Positions 1-14,909 of a DNA stretch of 64,000 bases are shown here, piece by piece. The position numbers and the translations under genes were made by a program. The notes beneath the pieces are model-generated. The model ran no database searches, had not been told where the DNA came from, and saw only the letters and a list, made by a program, of their open reading frames with translations. Where the stretch lies: assembly GCA_932294295.1 (NCBI GenBank), contig OW028576.1, positions 25,117,227-25,181,226 of the forward strand, in the 5' to 3' direction. Origin of the DNA: Alitta virens (lineage: Eukaryota; Annelida; Polychaeta; Phyllodocida; Nereididae). How positions within the stretch are numbered: position 1 is the stretch's first letter; every line of letters begins with the position of its first letter.

Positions 1-853
1 TTAAAACCGTAAGTCTTGCAAGTCACTGGCATGATGTTACAATCTGTAGAATCTTGATGTAAGGAATTCTATAATAAATATGCCAAGACAATCATGAGTG
101 GTCTATTTGATAAATTTTGCATTGGCTAATATAGGTGGATGGACGAACTAGTCTTAATAGTTAATATAAAAGCAGCATGTGATGTAATAACTGCAACTAG
201 TAGTTCATGCTCTGGTCTTCGAGTTTTACAACTGTTTGTTGTAAATATAGTTTTTGGTAGCTTCCTGAATATGTATTCATTATTATGGAATTTTGTAACA
301 TTTAATGTAGTATTTTGTTTTAAAGGCGCTATCATATTACTTAAAACCAAGAAATTGTCTTGGCCTCTGGCGTGGAAAAAAACCCCGTAAGTCTTGCAAG
401 TCACTGGCATGATGTAACAATCTGTAGAATCTTGATGTAAGGTGTAAGAATTGTATAATAAATATGCCAAGACAATCATGAGTGGTCTATTTGATAAATT
501 TTGCATTGGCTAATTTAGGTGGACGGACGAACTAGTCTTAATAGTTAATATAAAAGCAGCATGTGATGTAATAACTGCAACTAGTAGTTCATGCTCTGGT
601 CTTCGAGTTTTACAACTGTTTGTTATAAATATAGTTTTTGGTGGCTTCCTGAATATGAATTCATTATTATGGTATTTTAAAACATTTAATGTAGTATTTT
701 GTTTGAAAGGCGCTATCATATTACTTAAAGCCAAGAAATTGTCTTGGCCTCTGGCGTGGATTAAAACCCCGTAAGTCTTGCAAGTCACTGGCATAAATTT
801 TGCACTGGCTAATTTAGGTGGACGGACGAACTAGTCTTAATAGTTAATATAAA
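1..853 (+). repeat. Left-edge block of divergent monomers
   Basis: These first units differ from the rest at several sites. The first carries gaatatgtattcattatta in place of the usual EcoRI-containing stretch, then ggaattttgtaac and gtggaaaaaaacccc. The block lies outside the long A/A' duplication, whose similarity begins at about 854. It could lie nearer an array edge or belong to another subfamily that continues to the left of the window. Confidence 0.7.
521..819 (+). repeat. Truncated 299-bp monomer
   Basis: The spacing from ggacggac at 521 to the next at 820 is 299 bp. At about 790-796 the sequence runs from cactggcat directly into aaattttgc, skipping roughly 85 bp that normally hold the TGTAAG pair, the ATAAATAT stretch and the GCCAAGACAAT arm. 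Both sides of the deletion share 'at', a 2-bp microhomology. I saw no other copy of this deletion in the window. Confidence 0.85.
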
Positions 854-3800
854 TGCAGCATGTGATGTAATAACTGCAACTAGTAGTTCATGCTCTGGTC
901 TTCGAGTTTTACAACTGTTTCGTTGTAAATAAAGATTTTGATGGCTCCCTGAATGTGAATTCATTATTATGGTATTTTAAAACATTTAATGTAGTATTTT
1001 GTTTGAAAGGCGCTATCATATCACTTAAAGCCAAGAAATTGTCTTGGCCTCTGGCGTGGATTAAAACACCGTAAGTCTTGTAAGTCACTGGCATGATGTA
1101 ACAATCCGTAGAATCTTGGTGTAAGAATTGTATAATAAATATGCCAAGACAATCATGAGTGGTCTGTTTGATAAATTTTGCATTGGCTAATTTAGGTGGA
1201 CGGACGAACTAGTCTTAATAGTTAATATAAAAGCAGCATGTGATGTAATAACTGCAACTAGTAGTTCATGCTCTGGTCTTCGAGTTTTACAACTGTTTCG
1301 TTGTAAATAAAGTTTTTGATGGCTCCCTGAATGTGAATTCATTATTACGGTATTTTAAAACATTTAATGTAGTATTTTGTTTGAAAGGCATTCTCATATT
1401 ACTTAAAGCCAAGAAATTGTCTTGGCCTCTGGCGTGGATTAAAACCCCGTAAGTCTTGCAAGTCACTGGCATGATGTAACAATCTGTAGAATCTTGATGT
1501 AAGGTGTAAGAATTGTATAATAAATATGCCAAGACAATCATGAGTGGTCTATTTGATAAATTTTGCATTGGCTAATTTAGGTGGACGGACAAACTAGTCT
1601 TAATAGTTAATATAAAAGCAGCATGTGATGTAATAACCGCAACTAGTAGTTCATGCTCTGGTCTTCGAGTTTTACAACTGTTTCGTTGTAAATAAAGTTT
1701 TTGATGGCTCCCTGAATGTGAATTCATTATTATGGTTTTTTCAAACATTTAATGTAGTATTTTGTTTGAAAGGCGCTATCATATCACTTAAAGCCAAGAA
1801 CTTGTCTTGGCCTCTGGCGTGGATTAAAACCCCGTAAGTGTTGCAAGTCACTGGCATGATGTAACAATCTGTAGAATCTTGATGTAAGGTGTAAGAATTG
1901 TATAATAAATATGCCAAGACAATCATGAGTGGTCTATTTGATAAATTTTGCATTGGCTAATTTAGGTGGACGGACAAAGTAGTCTTAATAGTTAATATAA
2001 AAGCAGCATGTGATGTAATAACTGCAACTAGTAGTTCATGCTCTGGTCTTCGAGTTTTACAACTGTTTCGCTGTAAATATAGTTTTGGTGGCTCCCTGAA
2101 TGTGAATTCATTATTATGGTATTTTAAAACATTTAATGTAGTTTTTTTTTCTAAAGGGGTTCTCATGTTACTTAAAGTCAAGAAATTGTCATGGCCTCTG
2201 GCGTGGATTAAAACCCTGTAAGTCTTGCAAGTCACTGGCATGATGTTACAATCTGTAGAATCTTGATGTAAGGAATTGTATAATAAATATGCCAAGACAA
2301 TCATGAGTGGTCTATTTGATAAATTTTGCATTGGCTAATTTAGGTGGACGGACAAAGTAGTCTTAATAGTTAATATAAAAGCAGCATGTGATGTAATAAC
2401 TGCAACTAGAAGTTCATGCTCTGGTCTTCGAATTTTACAAGTTTTGTTGTAAATAAAGTTTTTGATGGCTCCCTGAATGTGAATTCATTATTATGGTATT
2501 TTAAAACATTTAATGTAGTACTTTGTTTGAAAGGCGCTCTCATGTTACTTAAAGCCAAGAAATTGCCTTAGCCTCTGGCGTGGATTAAAACCCCGTAAGT
2601 CTTGCAAGTCACTGGCATGATGTTGCAATCTGTAGAATCTTGATGTAAGGAATTGTATGATAAATATGCCAAGACAATCATGAGTGATCTATTTGATAAA
2701 TTTTGCATTGGCTAATTTAGGTGGACGGACAAAGTAGTCTTAATAGTTAATATAAAAGCAGCATGTGATGTAATAACTGCAACTAGTAGTTCATGCTCTG
2801 GTCTTCGAGTTTTACAACTGTTTCGTTGTAAATAAAGTTTTTGATGGCTCCCTGAATGTGAATTCATTATTATGGTATTTTAAAACATTTAATGTAGTAT
2901 TTTGTTTGAAAGGCATTCTCATATTACTTAAAGCCAAGAAATTGTCAAGGCCTCTGGCGTGGATTAAAACCCCGTAAGTCTTGCAAGTCACTGGCATGAT
3001 GTTACAATCTGTAGAATCTTGATGTAAGAAATTGTATAATAAATATGCCAAGACAATCATGAGTGATCTATTTGATAAATTTTGCATTGGCTAATTTAGG
3101 TGGACGGACAAAGTAGTCTTAATAGTTAATATAAAAGCAGCATGTGATGTAATAACTGCAACTAGTAGTTCATGCTCTGGTCTTCGAGTTTTACAACTGT
3201 TTCGTTGTAAATAAAGTTTTTGATGGCTCCCTGAATGTGAATTCATTATTATGGTTTTTTCAAACATTTAATGTAGTATTTTGTTTGAAAGGCGCTATCA
3301 TATCACTTAAAGCCAAGAAATTGTCTTGGCCTCTGGCGTGGATTAAAACCCCGTAAGTGTTGCAAGTCACTGGCATGATGTAACAATCTGTAGAATCTTG
3401 ATGTAAGGTGTAAGAATTGTATAATAAATATGCCAAGACAATCATGAGTGGTCTATTTGATAAATTTGGGCATTGGCTAATTTAGGTGGATGGATGAACT
3501 AGTCTTAATAGTTAATATAAAAGCAGCATGTGATGTAATAACTGCAACTAGTAGTTCATGCTCTGGTCTTCGAGTTTTACAACTGTTTCGTTGGAAATAA
3601 ATTTTTTGATGGCTCCCTGAATGTGAATTCATTATTATGGTATTTTAAAACATTTAATGTAGTTTTTTTTTCTAAAGGCATTCTCATATAACCTAAAGCC
3701 ATAAAATTGCCTTGGCCTCTGGCGTGGATTAAAACCCCGTAAGTCTTGCAAGTCACTGGCATGATGTAACAATCTGTAGAATCTTGATGTAAGGTGTAAG

Positions 3801-6800
3801 AATTGTATAATAAATATGCCAAGACAATCATGAGTGGTCTATTTGATAAATTTTGCATTGGCTAATTTAGGTGGATAGACGAACGAGTCTTAATAGTTAA
3901 TATAAAAGCAGCATGTGATGTAATAACCGCAACTAGTAGTTCATGCTCTGGTCTTCGAGTTTTACAACTGTTTCGTTGTAAATAAAGTTTTTGATGGCTC
4001 CCTGAATGTGAATTCATTATTATGGTTTTTTCAAACATTTAATGTAGTATTTTGTTTGAAAGGCGCTATCATATCACTTAAAGCCAAGAAATTGTCTTGG
4101 CCTCTGGCGTGGATTAAAACCCCGTAAGTGTTGCAAGTCACTGGCATGATGTAACAATCTGTAGAATCTTGATGTAAGGTGTAAGAATTGTATAATAAAT
4201 ATGCCAAGACAATCATGAGTGGTCTATTTGATAAATTTTGCATTGGCTAATTTAGGTGGACGGACAAAGTAGTCTTAATAGTTAATATAAAAGCAGCATG
4301 TGATGTAATAACTGCAACTAGTAGTTCATGCTCTGGTCTTCGAGTTTTACAACTGTTTCTTTGTAAATATAGTTTTTGGTGGCTCCCTGAATGTGAATTC
4401 ATTATTATGGTATTTTAAAACATTTAATGTAGTTTTTTTTTCTAAAGGGGTTCTCATGTTTCTTAAAGTCAAGAAATTGTCATGGCCTCTGGCGTGGATT
4501 AAAACCCTGTAAGTCTTGCAAGTCACTGGCATGATGTTACAATCTGTAGAATCTTGATGTAAGGAATTTGATAATAAATATCCCAAGACAATCAAGAGCG
4601 GTCTATTTGATAAATGTTGCATTGGCTAATTTAGGTGGACGGACGAACTAGTCTTAATAGTTAATATAAAAGCAGCATGTGATGTAATAACTGCAACTAG
4701 TAGTTCATGCTCTGGTCTTCGAATTTTACAAGTTTTGTTGTAAATAAAGTTTTTGATGGCTCCCTGAATGTGAATTCATTATTATGGTATTTTAAAACAT
4801 TTAATGTAGTACTTTGTTTGAAAGGCGCTATCATATTACTTAAAGCCAAGAAATTGCCTTGGCCTCTGGCGTGGATTAAAACCCCGTAAGTCTTGCAAGT
4901 CACTGGCATGATGTAACAATCTGTAGAATCTTGATGTAAGGTGTAAGAATTGTATAATAAATATGCCAAGACAATCATGAGTGGTCTATTTGATAAATTT
5001 GGGCATTGGCTAATTTAGGTGGATGGATGAACTAGTCTTAATAGTTAATATAAAAGCAGCATGTGATGTAATAACTGCAACTAGTAGTTCATGCTCTGGT
5101 CTTCGAGTTTTACAACTGTTTCGTTGGAAATAAATTTTTTGATGGCTCCCTGAATGTGAATTCATTATTATGGTATTTTAAAACATTTAATGTAGTATTT
5201 TGTTTGAAAGGCATTCTCATATTACTTAAAGCCAAGAAATTGTCAAGGCCTCTGGCGTGGATTAAAACCCCGTAAGTCTTGCAAGTCACTGGCATGATGT
5301 TACAATCTGTAGAATCTTGATGTAAGAAATTGTATAATAAATATGCCAAGACAATCATGAGTGATCTATTTGATAAATTTTGCATTGGCTAATTTAGGTG
5401 GACGGACAAAGTAGTCTTAATAGTTAATATAAAAGCAGCATGTGATGTAATAACTGCAACTAGTAGTTCATGCTCTGGTCTTCGAGTTTTACAACTGTTA
5501 CGTTGTAAATAATGTTTTTGAAGGCTCCCTGAATGCGAATTCATTATTAGGTTATTTTAAAACATTTTATGTAGTATTTTGTTTGAAAGGCATTCTCATA
5601 TTACTTAAAGCCAAGAAATTGTCATGGCCTCTGGCGTGGATTAAAACCCCGTAAGTCTTGCAAGTCACTGGCATGATGTTACAATCTGTAGAATCTTGAT
5701 GTAAGGAATTTGATAATAAATATCCCAAGACAATCAAGAGCGGTCTATTTGATAAATGTTGCATTGGCTAATTTAGGTGGACGGACGAACTAGTCTTAAT
5801 AGTTAATATAAAAGCAGCATGTGATGTAATAACTGCAACTAGTAGTTCATGCTCTGGTCTTCGAATTTTACAAGTTTTGTTGTAAATAAAGTTTTTGATG
5901 GCTCCCTGAATGTGAATTCATTATTATGGTATTTTAAAACATTTAATGTAGTACTTTGTTTGAAAGGCGCTATCATATTACTTAAAGCCAAGAAATTGCC
6001 TTGGCCTCTGGCGTGGATTAAAACCCCGTAAGTCTTGCAAGTCACTGGCATGATGTTACAATCTGTAGAATCTTGATGTAAGGAATTGTATAATAAATAT
6101 GCAAAGACAATCATGAGTGGTCTATTTGATAAATTTTGCATTTGCTAATTTAGGTGGACGGACAAACTAGTCTTAATAGTTAATATAAAAGCAGCATGTG
6201 ATGTAATAACTGCAACTAGTAGTTCATGCTCTGGTCTTCGAGTTTTACAACTGTTTCGTTGTAAATAAAGTTTTTGATGGCTCCCTGAATGTAAATTCAT
6301 TATTATGTTATTTTAAAACATTTATTGTTGGTTTTTTTTCTAAAGGCCTTCTCATATTTCCTAAAGCCAAGAAATTGTTTTGGCCTCTGGCGTGGATTAA
6401 AACCCCGTAAGTCTTGCAAGTCACTGGCATGATGTAACAATCTGTAGAATCTTGATGTAAGGTGTAAGAATTGTATAATAAATATGCCAAGACAATTATG
6501 AGTGGTCTATTTGATAAATTTGGGCATTGGCTAATTTAGGTGGATGGATGAACTAGTCTTAATAGTTAATATAAAAGCAGCATGTGATGTAATAACTGCA
6601 ACTAGTAGTTCATGCTCTGGTCTTCGAAATTTTACAAGTTTTGTTGTAAATAAAGTTTTTGATGGCTCCCTGAATGTGAATTCATTATTATGGTATTTTA
6701 AAACATTTAATGTAGTTTTTTTTTCTAAAGGCGCTCTCATGTTACTTAAAGCCAAGAAATTGTCATGGCCTCTGGCGTGGATTAAAACCCCGTAAGTCTT

Positions 6801-9800
6801 GCAAGTCACTGGCATGATGTAACAATCTGTAGAATCTTGATGTAAGGTGTAAGAATTGTATAATAAATATGCCAAGACAATCATGAGTGGTCTATTTGAT
6901 AAATGTTGCATTGGCTAATTTAGGTGGACGGACAAAGTAGTCTTAATAGTTAATATAAAAGCAGCATGTGATGTAATAACTGCAACTAGTAGTTCATGCT
7001 CTGGTCTTCGAATTTTACAAGTTTTGTTGGAAATAAAGTTTTTGATGGCTCCCTGAATGTGAATTCATTATTATGGTATTTTAAAACATTTAATGTAGTA
7101 CTATGTTTGAAAGGGGCTATCATATTACTTAAAGCCAAGAAATTGCCTTGGCCTCTGGCGTGGATTAAAACCCCGTAAGTCTTGCAAGTCACTGGCATGA
7201 TATAACAATCTGTAGAATCTTGATGTAAGGTGTAAGAATTGTATAATAAATATGCCAAGACAATCATGAGTGGTCTATTTGATAAATTTTGCATTGGCTA
7301 ATTTAGGTGGATGGATGAACTAGTCTTAATAGTTAATATAAAAGCAGCATGTGATGTAATAACTGCAACTAGTAGTTCATGCTCTGGTCTTCGAGTTTTA
7401 CAACTGTTTCATTTTAAATATAGTTCTTGATGGCTCCCTGAATGTGAATTCATTATTATGGTATTTTAAAACATTAAATGTAGTTTTTTTTTCTAAAGGC
7501 GTTCTCATGTTACTTAAAGCCAAGAAATTGTCATGGCCTCTGGCGTGGATTAAAACCCCGTAAGTCTTGCAAGTCACTGGCATGATGTTACAATCTGTAG
7601 AATCTTGATGTAAGGAATTGTATAATAAATATGCCAAGACAATCATGAGTGGTCTATTTGATAAATTTTGCATTGGCTAATTTAGGTGGACGGACAAACT
7701 AGTCTTAATAGTTAATATAAAAGCAGCATGTGATGTAATAACTGCAACTAGTAGTTCATGCTCTGGTCTTCGAGTTTTACAACTGTTTTGTTGGAAATAC
7801 ATTTTTTGATGGCTCCCTGAATGTGAATTCATTATTATGGTATTTTAAAACATTTAATGTAGTTTTTTTTTCTAAAGGCATTCTCATATAACCTAAAGCC
7901 ATAAAATTGCTTTGGCCTCTGGCGTGGATTAAAACCCCGTAAGTCTTGCAAGTCACTGGCATGATGTAACAATCTGTAGAATCTTGATGTAAGGTGTAAG
8001 AATTGTATAATAAATATGCCAAGACAATCATGAGTGGTCTATTTGATAAATTTTGCATTGGCTAATTTAGGTGGATAGACGAACGAGTCTTAATAGTTAA
8101 TATAAAAGCAGCATGTGATGTAATAACCGCTACTAGTAGTTCATGCTCTGGTCTTCGAGTTTTACAACTGTTTCGTTGTAAATAAAGTTTTTGATGGCTC
8201 CCTGAATGTGAATTCATTATTATGGTATTTTAAAACATTTAATGTAGTTTTTTTTTCTAAAGGCATTCTTATATAACCTAAAGCCATAAAATTGCTTTGG
8301 CCTCTGGCGTGGATTAAAACCCCGTAAGTGTTGCAAGTCACTGGCATGATGTAACAATCTGTAGAATCTTGATGTAAGGTGTAAGAATTGTATAATAAAT
8401 ATGCCAAGACAATCATGAGTGGTCTATTTGATAAATTTTGCATTGGCTAATTTAGGTGGATAGACGAGCGAGTCTTAATAGTTAATATAAAAGCAGCATG
8501 TGATGTAATAACCGCAACTAGTAGTTCATGCTCTGGTCTTCGAGTTTTACAACTGTTTCATTGTAAATAAAGTTTTTGATGGCTCCCTGAATGTGAATTC
8601 ATTATTATGGTTTTTTCAAACATTTAATGTAGTTTTTTTTTCTAAAGGGGTTCTCATGTTACTTAAAGCCAAGAAATTGTCATGGCCTCTGGCGTGGATT
8701 AAAACCCTGTAAGTCTTGCAAGTCACTGGCATGATGTTACAATCTGTAGAATCTTGATGTAAGGAATTGTATAATAAATATGCCAAGACAATCATGAGTG
8801 GTCTATTTGATAAATTTTGCATTGGCTAATTTAGGTGGACGGACAAAGTAGTCTTAATAGTTAATATAAAAGCAGCATGTGATGTAATAACTGCAACTAG
8901 AAGTTCATGCTCTGGTCTTCGAATTTTACAAGTTTTGTTGTAAATAAAGTTTTTGATGGCTCCCTGAATGTGAATTCATTATTATGGTATTTTAAAACAT
9001 TTAATGTAGTATTTTGTTTGAAAGGCATTCTCATATTACTTAAAGCCAAGAAATTGTCAAGGCCTCTGGCGTGGATTAAAACCCCGTAAGTCTTGCAAGT
9101 CACTGGCATGATGTTCCAATCTGTAGAATCTTGATGTAAGAAATTGTATAATAAATATGCCAAGACAATCATGAGTGATCTATTTGATAAATTTTGCATT
9201 GGCTAATTTAGGTGGACGGACAAAGTAGTCTTAATAGTTAATATAAAAGCAGCATGTGATGTAATAACTGCAACTAGTAGTTCATGCTCTGGTCTTCGAG
9301 TTTTACAACTGTTTCGTTGTAAATAAATTTTTTGATGGCTCCCTGAATGTGAATTCATTATTATGGTATTTTAAAACATTTAATGTAGTTTTTTTTTCTA
9401 AAGGCATTCTCATATAACCTAAAGCCATAAAATTGCTTTGGCCTCTGGCGTGGATTAAAACCCCGTAAGTCTTCTTGCAAGTCACTGGCATGATGTAACA
9501 ATCTGTAGAATCTTGATGTAAGGTGTAAGAATTGTATAATAAATATGCCAAGACAATCATGAGTGGTCTATTTGATAAATTTTGCATTGGCTAATTTAGG
9601 TGGATAGACGAACGAGTCTTAATAGTTAATATAAAAGCAGCATGTGATGTAATAATCGCAACTAGTAGTTCATGCTCTGGTCTTCGAGTTTTACAACTGT
9701 TTCGTTGTAAATAAAGTTTTTGATGGCTCCCTGAATGTGAATTCATTATTATGGTTTTTTCAAACATTTAATGTAGTATTTTGTTTGAAAGGCGCTATCA

Positions 9801-10237
9801 TATCACTTAAAGCCAAGAAATTGTCTTGGCCTCTGGCGTGGATTAAAACCCCGTAAGTGTTGCAAGTCACTGGCATGATGTAACAATCTGTAGAATCTTG
9901 ATGTAAGGTGTAAGAATTGTATAATAAATATGCCAAGACAATCATGAGTGGTCTATTTGATAAATTTTGCATTGGCTAATTTAGGTGGACGGACAAAGTA
10001 GTCTTAATAGTTAATATAAAAGCAGCATGTGATGTAATAACTGCAACTAGTAGTTCATGCTCTGGTCTTCGAGTTTTACAACTGTTTCGTTGTAAATATA
10101 GTTTTGGTGGCTCCCTGAATGTGAATTCATTATTATGGTATTTTACAACATTTAATGTAGTTTTTTTTTCTAAAGGGGTTCTCATGTTACTTAAAGTCAA
10201 GAAATTGTCATGGCCTCTGGCGTGGATTAAAACCCTG

Positions 10238-12566
10238 TAAGTCTTGCAAGTCACTGGCATGATGTTACAATCTGTAGAATCTTGATGTAAGGAATTGTAT
10301 AATAAATATGCCAAGACAATCATGAGTGGTCTATTTGATAAATTTTGCATTGGCTAATTTAGGTGGACGGACAAAGTAGTCTTAATAGTTAATATAAAAG
10401 CAGCATGTGATGTAATAACTGCAACTAGAAGTTCATGCTCTGGTCTTCGAATTTTACAAGTTTTGTTGTAAATAAAGTTTTTGATGGCTCCCTGAATGTG
10501 AATTCATTATTATGGTATTTTAAAACATTTAATGTAGTACTTTGTTTGAAAGGCGCTCTCATGTTACTTAAAGCCAAGAAATTGCCTTAGCCTCTGGCGT
10601 GGATTAAAACCCCGTAAGTCTTGCAAGTCACTGGCATGATGTTGCAATCTGTAGAATCTTGATGTAAGGAATTGTATGATAAATATGCCAAGACAATCAT
10701 GAGTGGTCTATTTGATAAATTTTGCATTGGCTAATTTAGGTGGACGGACAAAGTAGTCTTAATAGTTAATATAAAAGCAGCATGTGATGTAATAACTGCA
10801 ACTAGTAGTTCATGCTCTGGTCTTCGAGTTTTACAACTGTTTCGTTGTAAATAAAGTTTTTGATGGCTCCCTGAATGTAAATTCATTATTATGGTATTTT
10901 AAAACATTTAATGTAGTATTTTGTTTGAAAGGCATTCTCATATTACTTAAAGCCAAGAAATTGTCAAGGCCTCTGGCGTGGATTAAAACCCCGTAAGTCT
11001 TGCAAGTCACTGGCATGATGTTACAATCTGTAGAATCTTGATGTAAGAAATTGTATAATAAATATGCCAAGACAATCATGAGTGATCTATTTGATAAATT
11101 TTGCATTGGCTAATTTAGGTGGACGGACAAAGTAGTCTTAATAGTTAATATAAAAGCAGCATGTGATGTAATAACTGCAACTAGTAGTTCATGCTCTGGT
11201 CTTCGAGTTTTACAACTGTTACGTTGTAAATAATGTTTTTGAAGGCTCCCTGAATGCGAATTCATTATTATGTTATTTTAAAACATTTTATGTAGTATTT
11301 TGTTTGAAAGGCATTCTCATATTACTTAAAGCCAAGAAATTGTCATGGCCTCTGGCGTGGATTAAAACCCCGTAAGTCTTGCAAGTCACTGGCATGATGT
11401 TACAATCTGTAGAATCTTGATGTAAGGAATTGTATAATAAATATGCCAAGACAATCATGAGTGGTCTATTTGATAAATTTTGCATTGGCTAATTTAGGTG
11501 GACGGACAAAGTAGTCTTAATAGTTAATATAAAAGCAGCATGTGATGTAATAACTGCAACTAGAAGTTCATGCTCTGGTCTTCGAATTTTACAAGTTTTG
11601 TTGTAAATAAAGTTTTTGATGGCTCCCTGAATGTGAATTCATTATTATGGTATTTTAAAACATTTAATGTAGTACTTTGTTTGAAAGGCGCTCTCATGTT
11701 ACTTAAAGCCAAGAAATTGCCTTAGCCTCTGGCGTGGATTAAAACCCCGTAAGTCTTGCAAGTCACTGGCATGATGTTGCAATCTGTAGAATCTTGATGT
11801 AAGGAATTGTATGATAAATATGCCAAGACAATCATGAGTGGTCTATTTGATAAATTTTGCATTGGCTAATTTAGGTGGACGGACAAAGTAGTCTTAATAG
11901 TTAATATAAAAGCAGCATGTGATGTAATAACTGCAACTAGTAGTTCATGCTCTGGTCTTCGAGTTTTACAACTGTTTCGTTGTAAATAAAGTTTTTGATG
12001 GCTCCCTGAATGTAAATTCATTATTATGGTATTTTAAAACATTTAATGTAGTATTTTGTTTGAAAGGCATTCTCATATTACTTAAAGCCAAGAAATTGTC
12101 AAGGCCTCTGGCGTGGATTAAAACCCCGTAAGTCTTGCAAGTCACTGGCATGATGTTACAATCTGTAGAATCTTGATGTAAGAAATTGTATAATAAATAT
12201 GCCAAGACAATCATGAGTGATCTATTTGATAAATTTTGCATTGGCTAATTTAGGTGGACGGACAAAGTAGTCTTAATAGTTAATATAAAAGCAGCATGTG
12301 ATGTAATAACTGCAACTAGTAGTTCATGCTCTGGTCTTCGAGTTTTACAACTGTTACGTTGTAAATAATGTTTTTGAAGGCTCCCTGAATGCGAATTCAT
12401 TATTATGTTATTTTAAAACATTTTATGTAGTATTTTGTTTGAAAGGCATTCTCATATTACTTAAAGCCAAGAAATTGTCATGGCCTCTGGCGTGGATTAA
12501 AACCCCGTAAGTCTTGCAAGTCACTGGCATGATGTTACAATCTGTAGAATCTTGATGTAAGGAATT
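10238..12566 (+). repeat. 3-mer tandem duplication, 1135-bp unit
   Basis: Sequence from about 10238 matches sequence from about 11373 up to 11431/12566, where gaattgtat meets gaatttgat. The unit is three monomers of 379, 377 and 379 bp. One monomer in each copy carries ccttagcctc instead of ccttggcctc, and another carries gaaggctccctgaatgcg. Segment A' has only one copy of this 3-mer, at about 35.9-37.0 kb. Confidence 0.85.
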
Positions 12567-14909
12567 TGATAATAAATATCCCAAGACAATCAAGAGCGGT
12601 CTATTTGATAAATGTTGCATTGGCTAATTTAGGTGGACGGACGAACTAGTCTTAATAGTTAATATAAAAGCAGCATGTGATGTAATAACTGCAACTAGTA
12701 GTTCATGCTCTGGTCTTCGAATTTTACAAGTTTTGTTGTAAATAAAGTTTTTGATGGCTCCCTGAATGTGAATTCATTATTATGGTATTTTAAAACATTT
12801 AATGTAGTACTTTGTTTGAAAGGCGCTATCATATTACTTAAAGCCAAGAAATTGCCTTGGCCTCTGGCGTGGATTAAAACCCCGTAAGTCTTGCAAGTCA
12901 CTGGCATGATGTAACAATCTGTAGAATCTTGATGTAAGGTGTAAGAATTGTATAATAAATATGCCAAGACAATCATGAGTGGTCTATTTGATAAATTTGG
13001 GCATTGGCTAATTTAGGTGGATGGATGAACTAGTCTTAATAGTTAATATAAAAGCAGCATGTGATGTAATAACTGCAACTAGTAGTTCATGCTCTGGTCT
13101 TCGAGTTTTACAACTGTTTCGTTGGAAATAAATTTTTTGATGGCTCCCTGAATGTGAATTCATTATTATGGTATTTTAAAACATTTAATGTAGTTTTTTT
13201 TTCTAAAGGCATTCTCATATAACCTAAAGCCATAAAATTGCTTTGGCCTCTGGCGTGGATTAAAACCCCGTAAGTCTTGCAAGTCACTGGCATGATGTAA
13301 CAATCTGTAGAATCTTGATGTAAGGTGTAAGAATTGTATAATAAATATGCCAAGACAATCATGAGTGGTCTATTTGATAAATTTTGCATTGGCTAATTTA
13401 GGTGGATAGACGAGCGAGTCTTAATAGTTAATATAAAAGCAGCATGTGATGTAATAACCGCAACTAGTAGTTCATGCTCTGGTCTTCGAGTTTTACAACT
13501 GTTTCGTTGTAAATAAAGTTTTTGATGGCTCCCTGAATGTGAATTCATTATTATGGTTTTTTCAAACATTTAATGTAGTATTTTGTTCGAAAGGCGCTAT
13601 CATATCACTTAAAGCCAAGAAATTGTCTTGGCCTCTGGCGTGGATTAAAACCCCGTAAGTGTTGCAAGTCACTGGCATGATGTAACAATCTGTAGAATCT
13701 TGATGTAAGGTGTAAGAATTGTATAATAAATATGCCAAGACAATCATGAGTGGTCTATTTGATAAATTTTGCATTGGCTAATTTAGGTGGACCGACAAAG
13801 TAGTCTTAATAGTTAATATAAAAGCAGCATGTGATGTAATAACTGCAACTAGTAGTTCATGCTCTGGTCTTCGAGTTTTACAACTGTTTCGTTGTAAATA
13901 TAGTTTTTGGTGGCTCCCTGAATGTGAATTCATTATTATGGTATTTTAAAACATTTAATGTAGTTTTTTTTTCTAAAGGGGTTCTCATGTTACTTAAAGT
14001 CAAGAAATTGTCATGGCCTCTGGCGTGGATTAAAACCCTGTAAGTCTTGCAAGTCACTGGCATGATGTTACAATCTGTAGAATCTTGATGTAAGGAATTG
14101 TATAATAAATATGCCAAGACAATCATGAGTGGTCTATTTGATAAATTTTGCATTGGCTAATTTAGGTGGACGGACAAAGTAGTCTTAATAGTTAATATAA
14201 AAGCAGCATGTGATGTAATAACTGCAACTAGAAGTTCATGCTCTGGTCTTCGAATTTTACAAGTTTTGTTGTAAATAAAGTTTTTGATGGCTCCCTGAAT
14301 GTGAATTCATTATTATGGTATTTTAAAACATTTAATGTAGTACTTTGTTTGAAAGGCGCTCTCATGTTACTTAAAGCCAAGAAATTGCCTTGGCCTCTGG
14401 CGTGGATTAAAACCCCGTAAGTCTTGCAAGTCACTGGCATGATGTTGCAATCTGTAGAATCTTGATGTAAGGAATTGTATGATAAATATGCCAAGACAAT
14501 CATGAGTGGTCTATTTGATAAATTTTGCATTGGCTAATTTAGGTGGACGGACAAAGTAGTCTTAATAGTTAATATAAAAGCAGCATGTGATGTAATAACT
14601 GCAACTAGTAGTTCATGCTCTGGTCTTCGAGTTTTACAACTGTTTCGTTGTAAATAAAGTTTTTGATGGCTCCCTGAATGTGAATTCATTATTATGGTAT
14701 TTTAAAACATTTAATGTAGTATTTTGTTTGAAAGGCATTCTCATATTACTTAAAGCCAAGAAATTGTCAAGGCCTCTGGCGTGGATTAAAACCCCGTAAG
14801 TCTTGCAAGTCACTGGCATGATGTTACAATCTGTAGAATCTTGATGTAAGAAATTGTATAATAAATATGCCAAGACAATCATGAGTGATCTATTTGATAA
14901 ATTTTGCAT
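12242..14909 (+). repeat. 7-mer higher-order repeat, copy 1 (2668 bp)
   Basis: Seven monomers of distinguishable types occur in fixed order: a gaaggctccctgaatgcg type, an acaagttttg type with ggcgctatc, a ggaaataaattt type with a run of T, a gttttttcaaac type, a ggggttctc type, an acaagttttg type with ggcgctctc, and a ttgtcaaggcc type. The order then restarts. Copy boundaries are by anchor and may lie anywhere within a monomer. Confidence 0.8.

Noticed and set aside
9470..9480. Functional meaning of the 3-bp insertion cttcttgcaag
   Set aside because: It is a single slippage of ctt in one monomer. Its partner at about 35.0 kb lacks it, so it is useful only as a marker.
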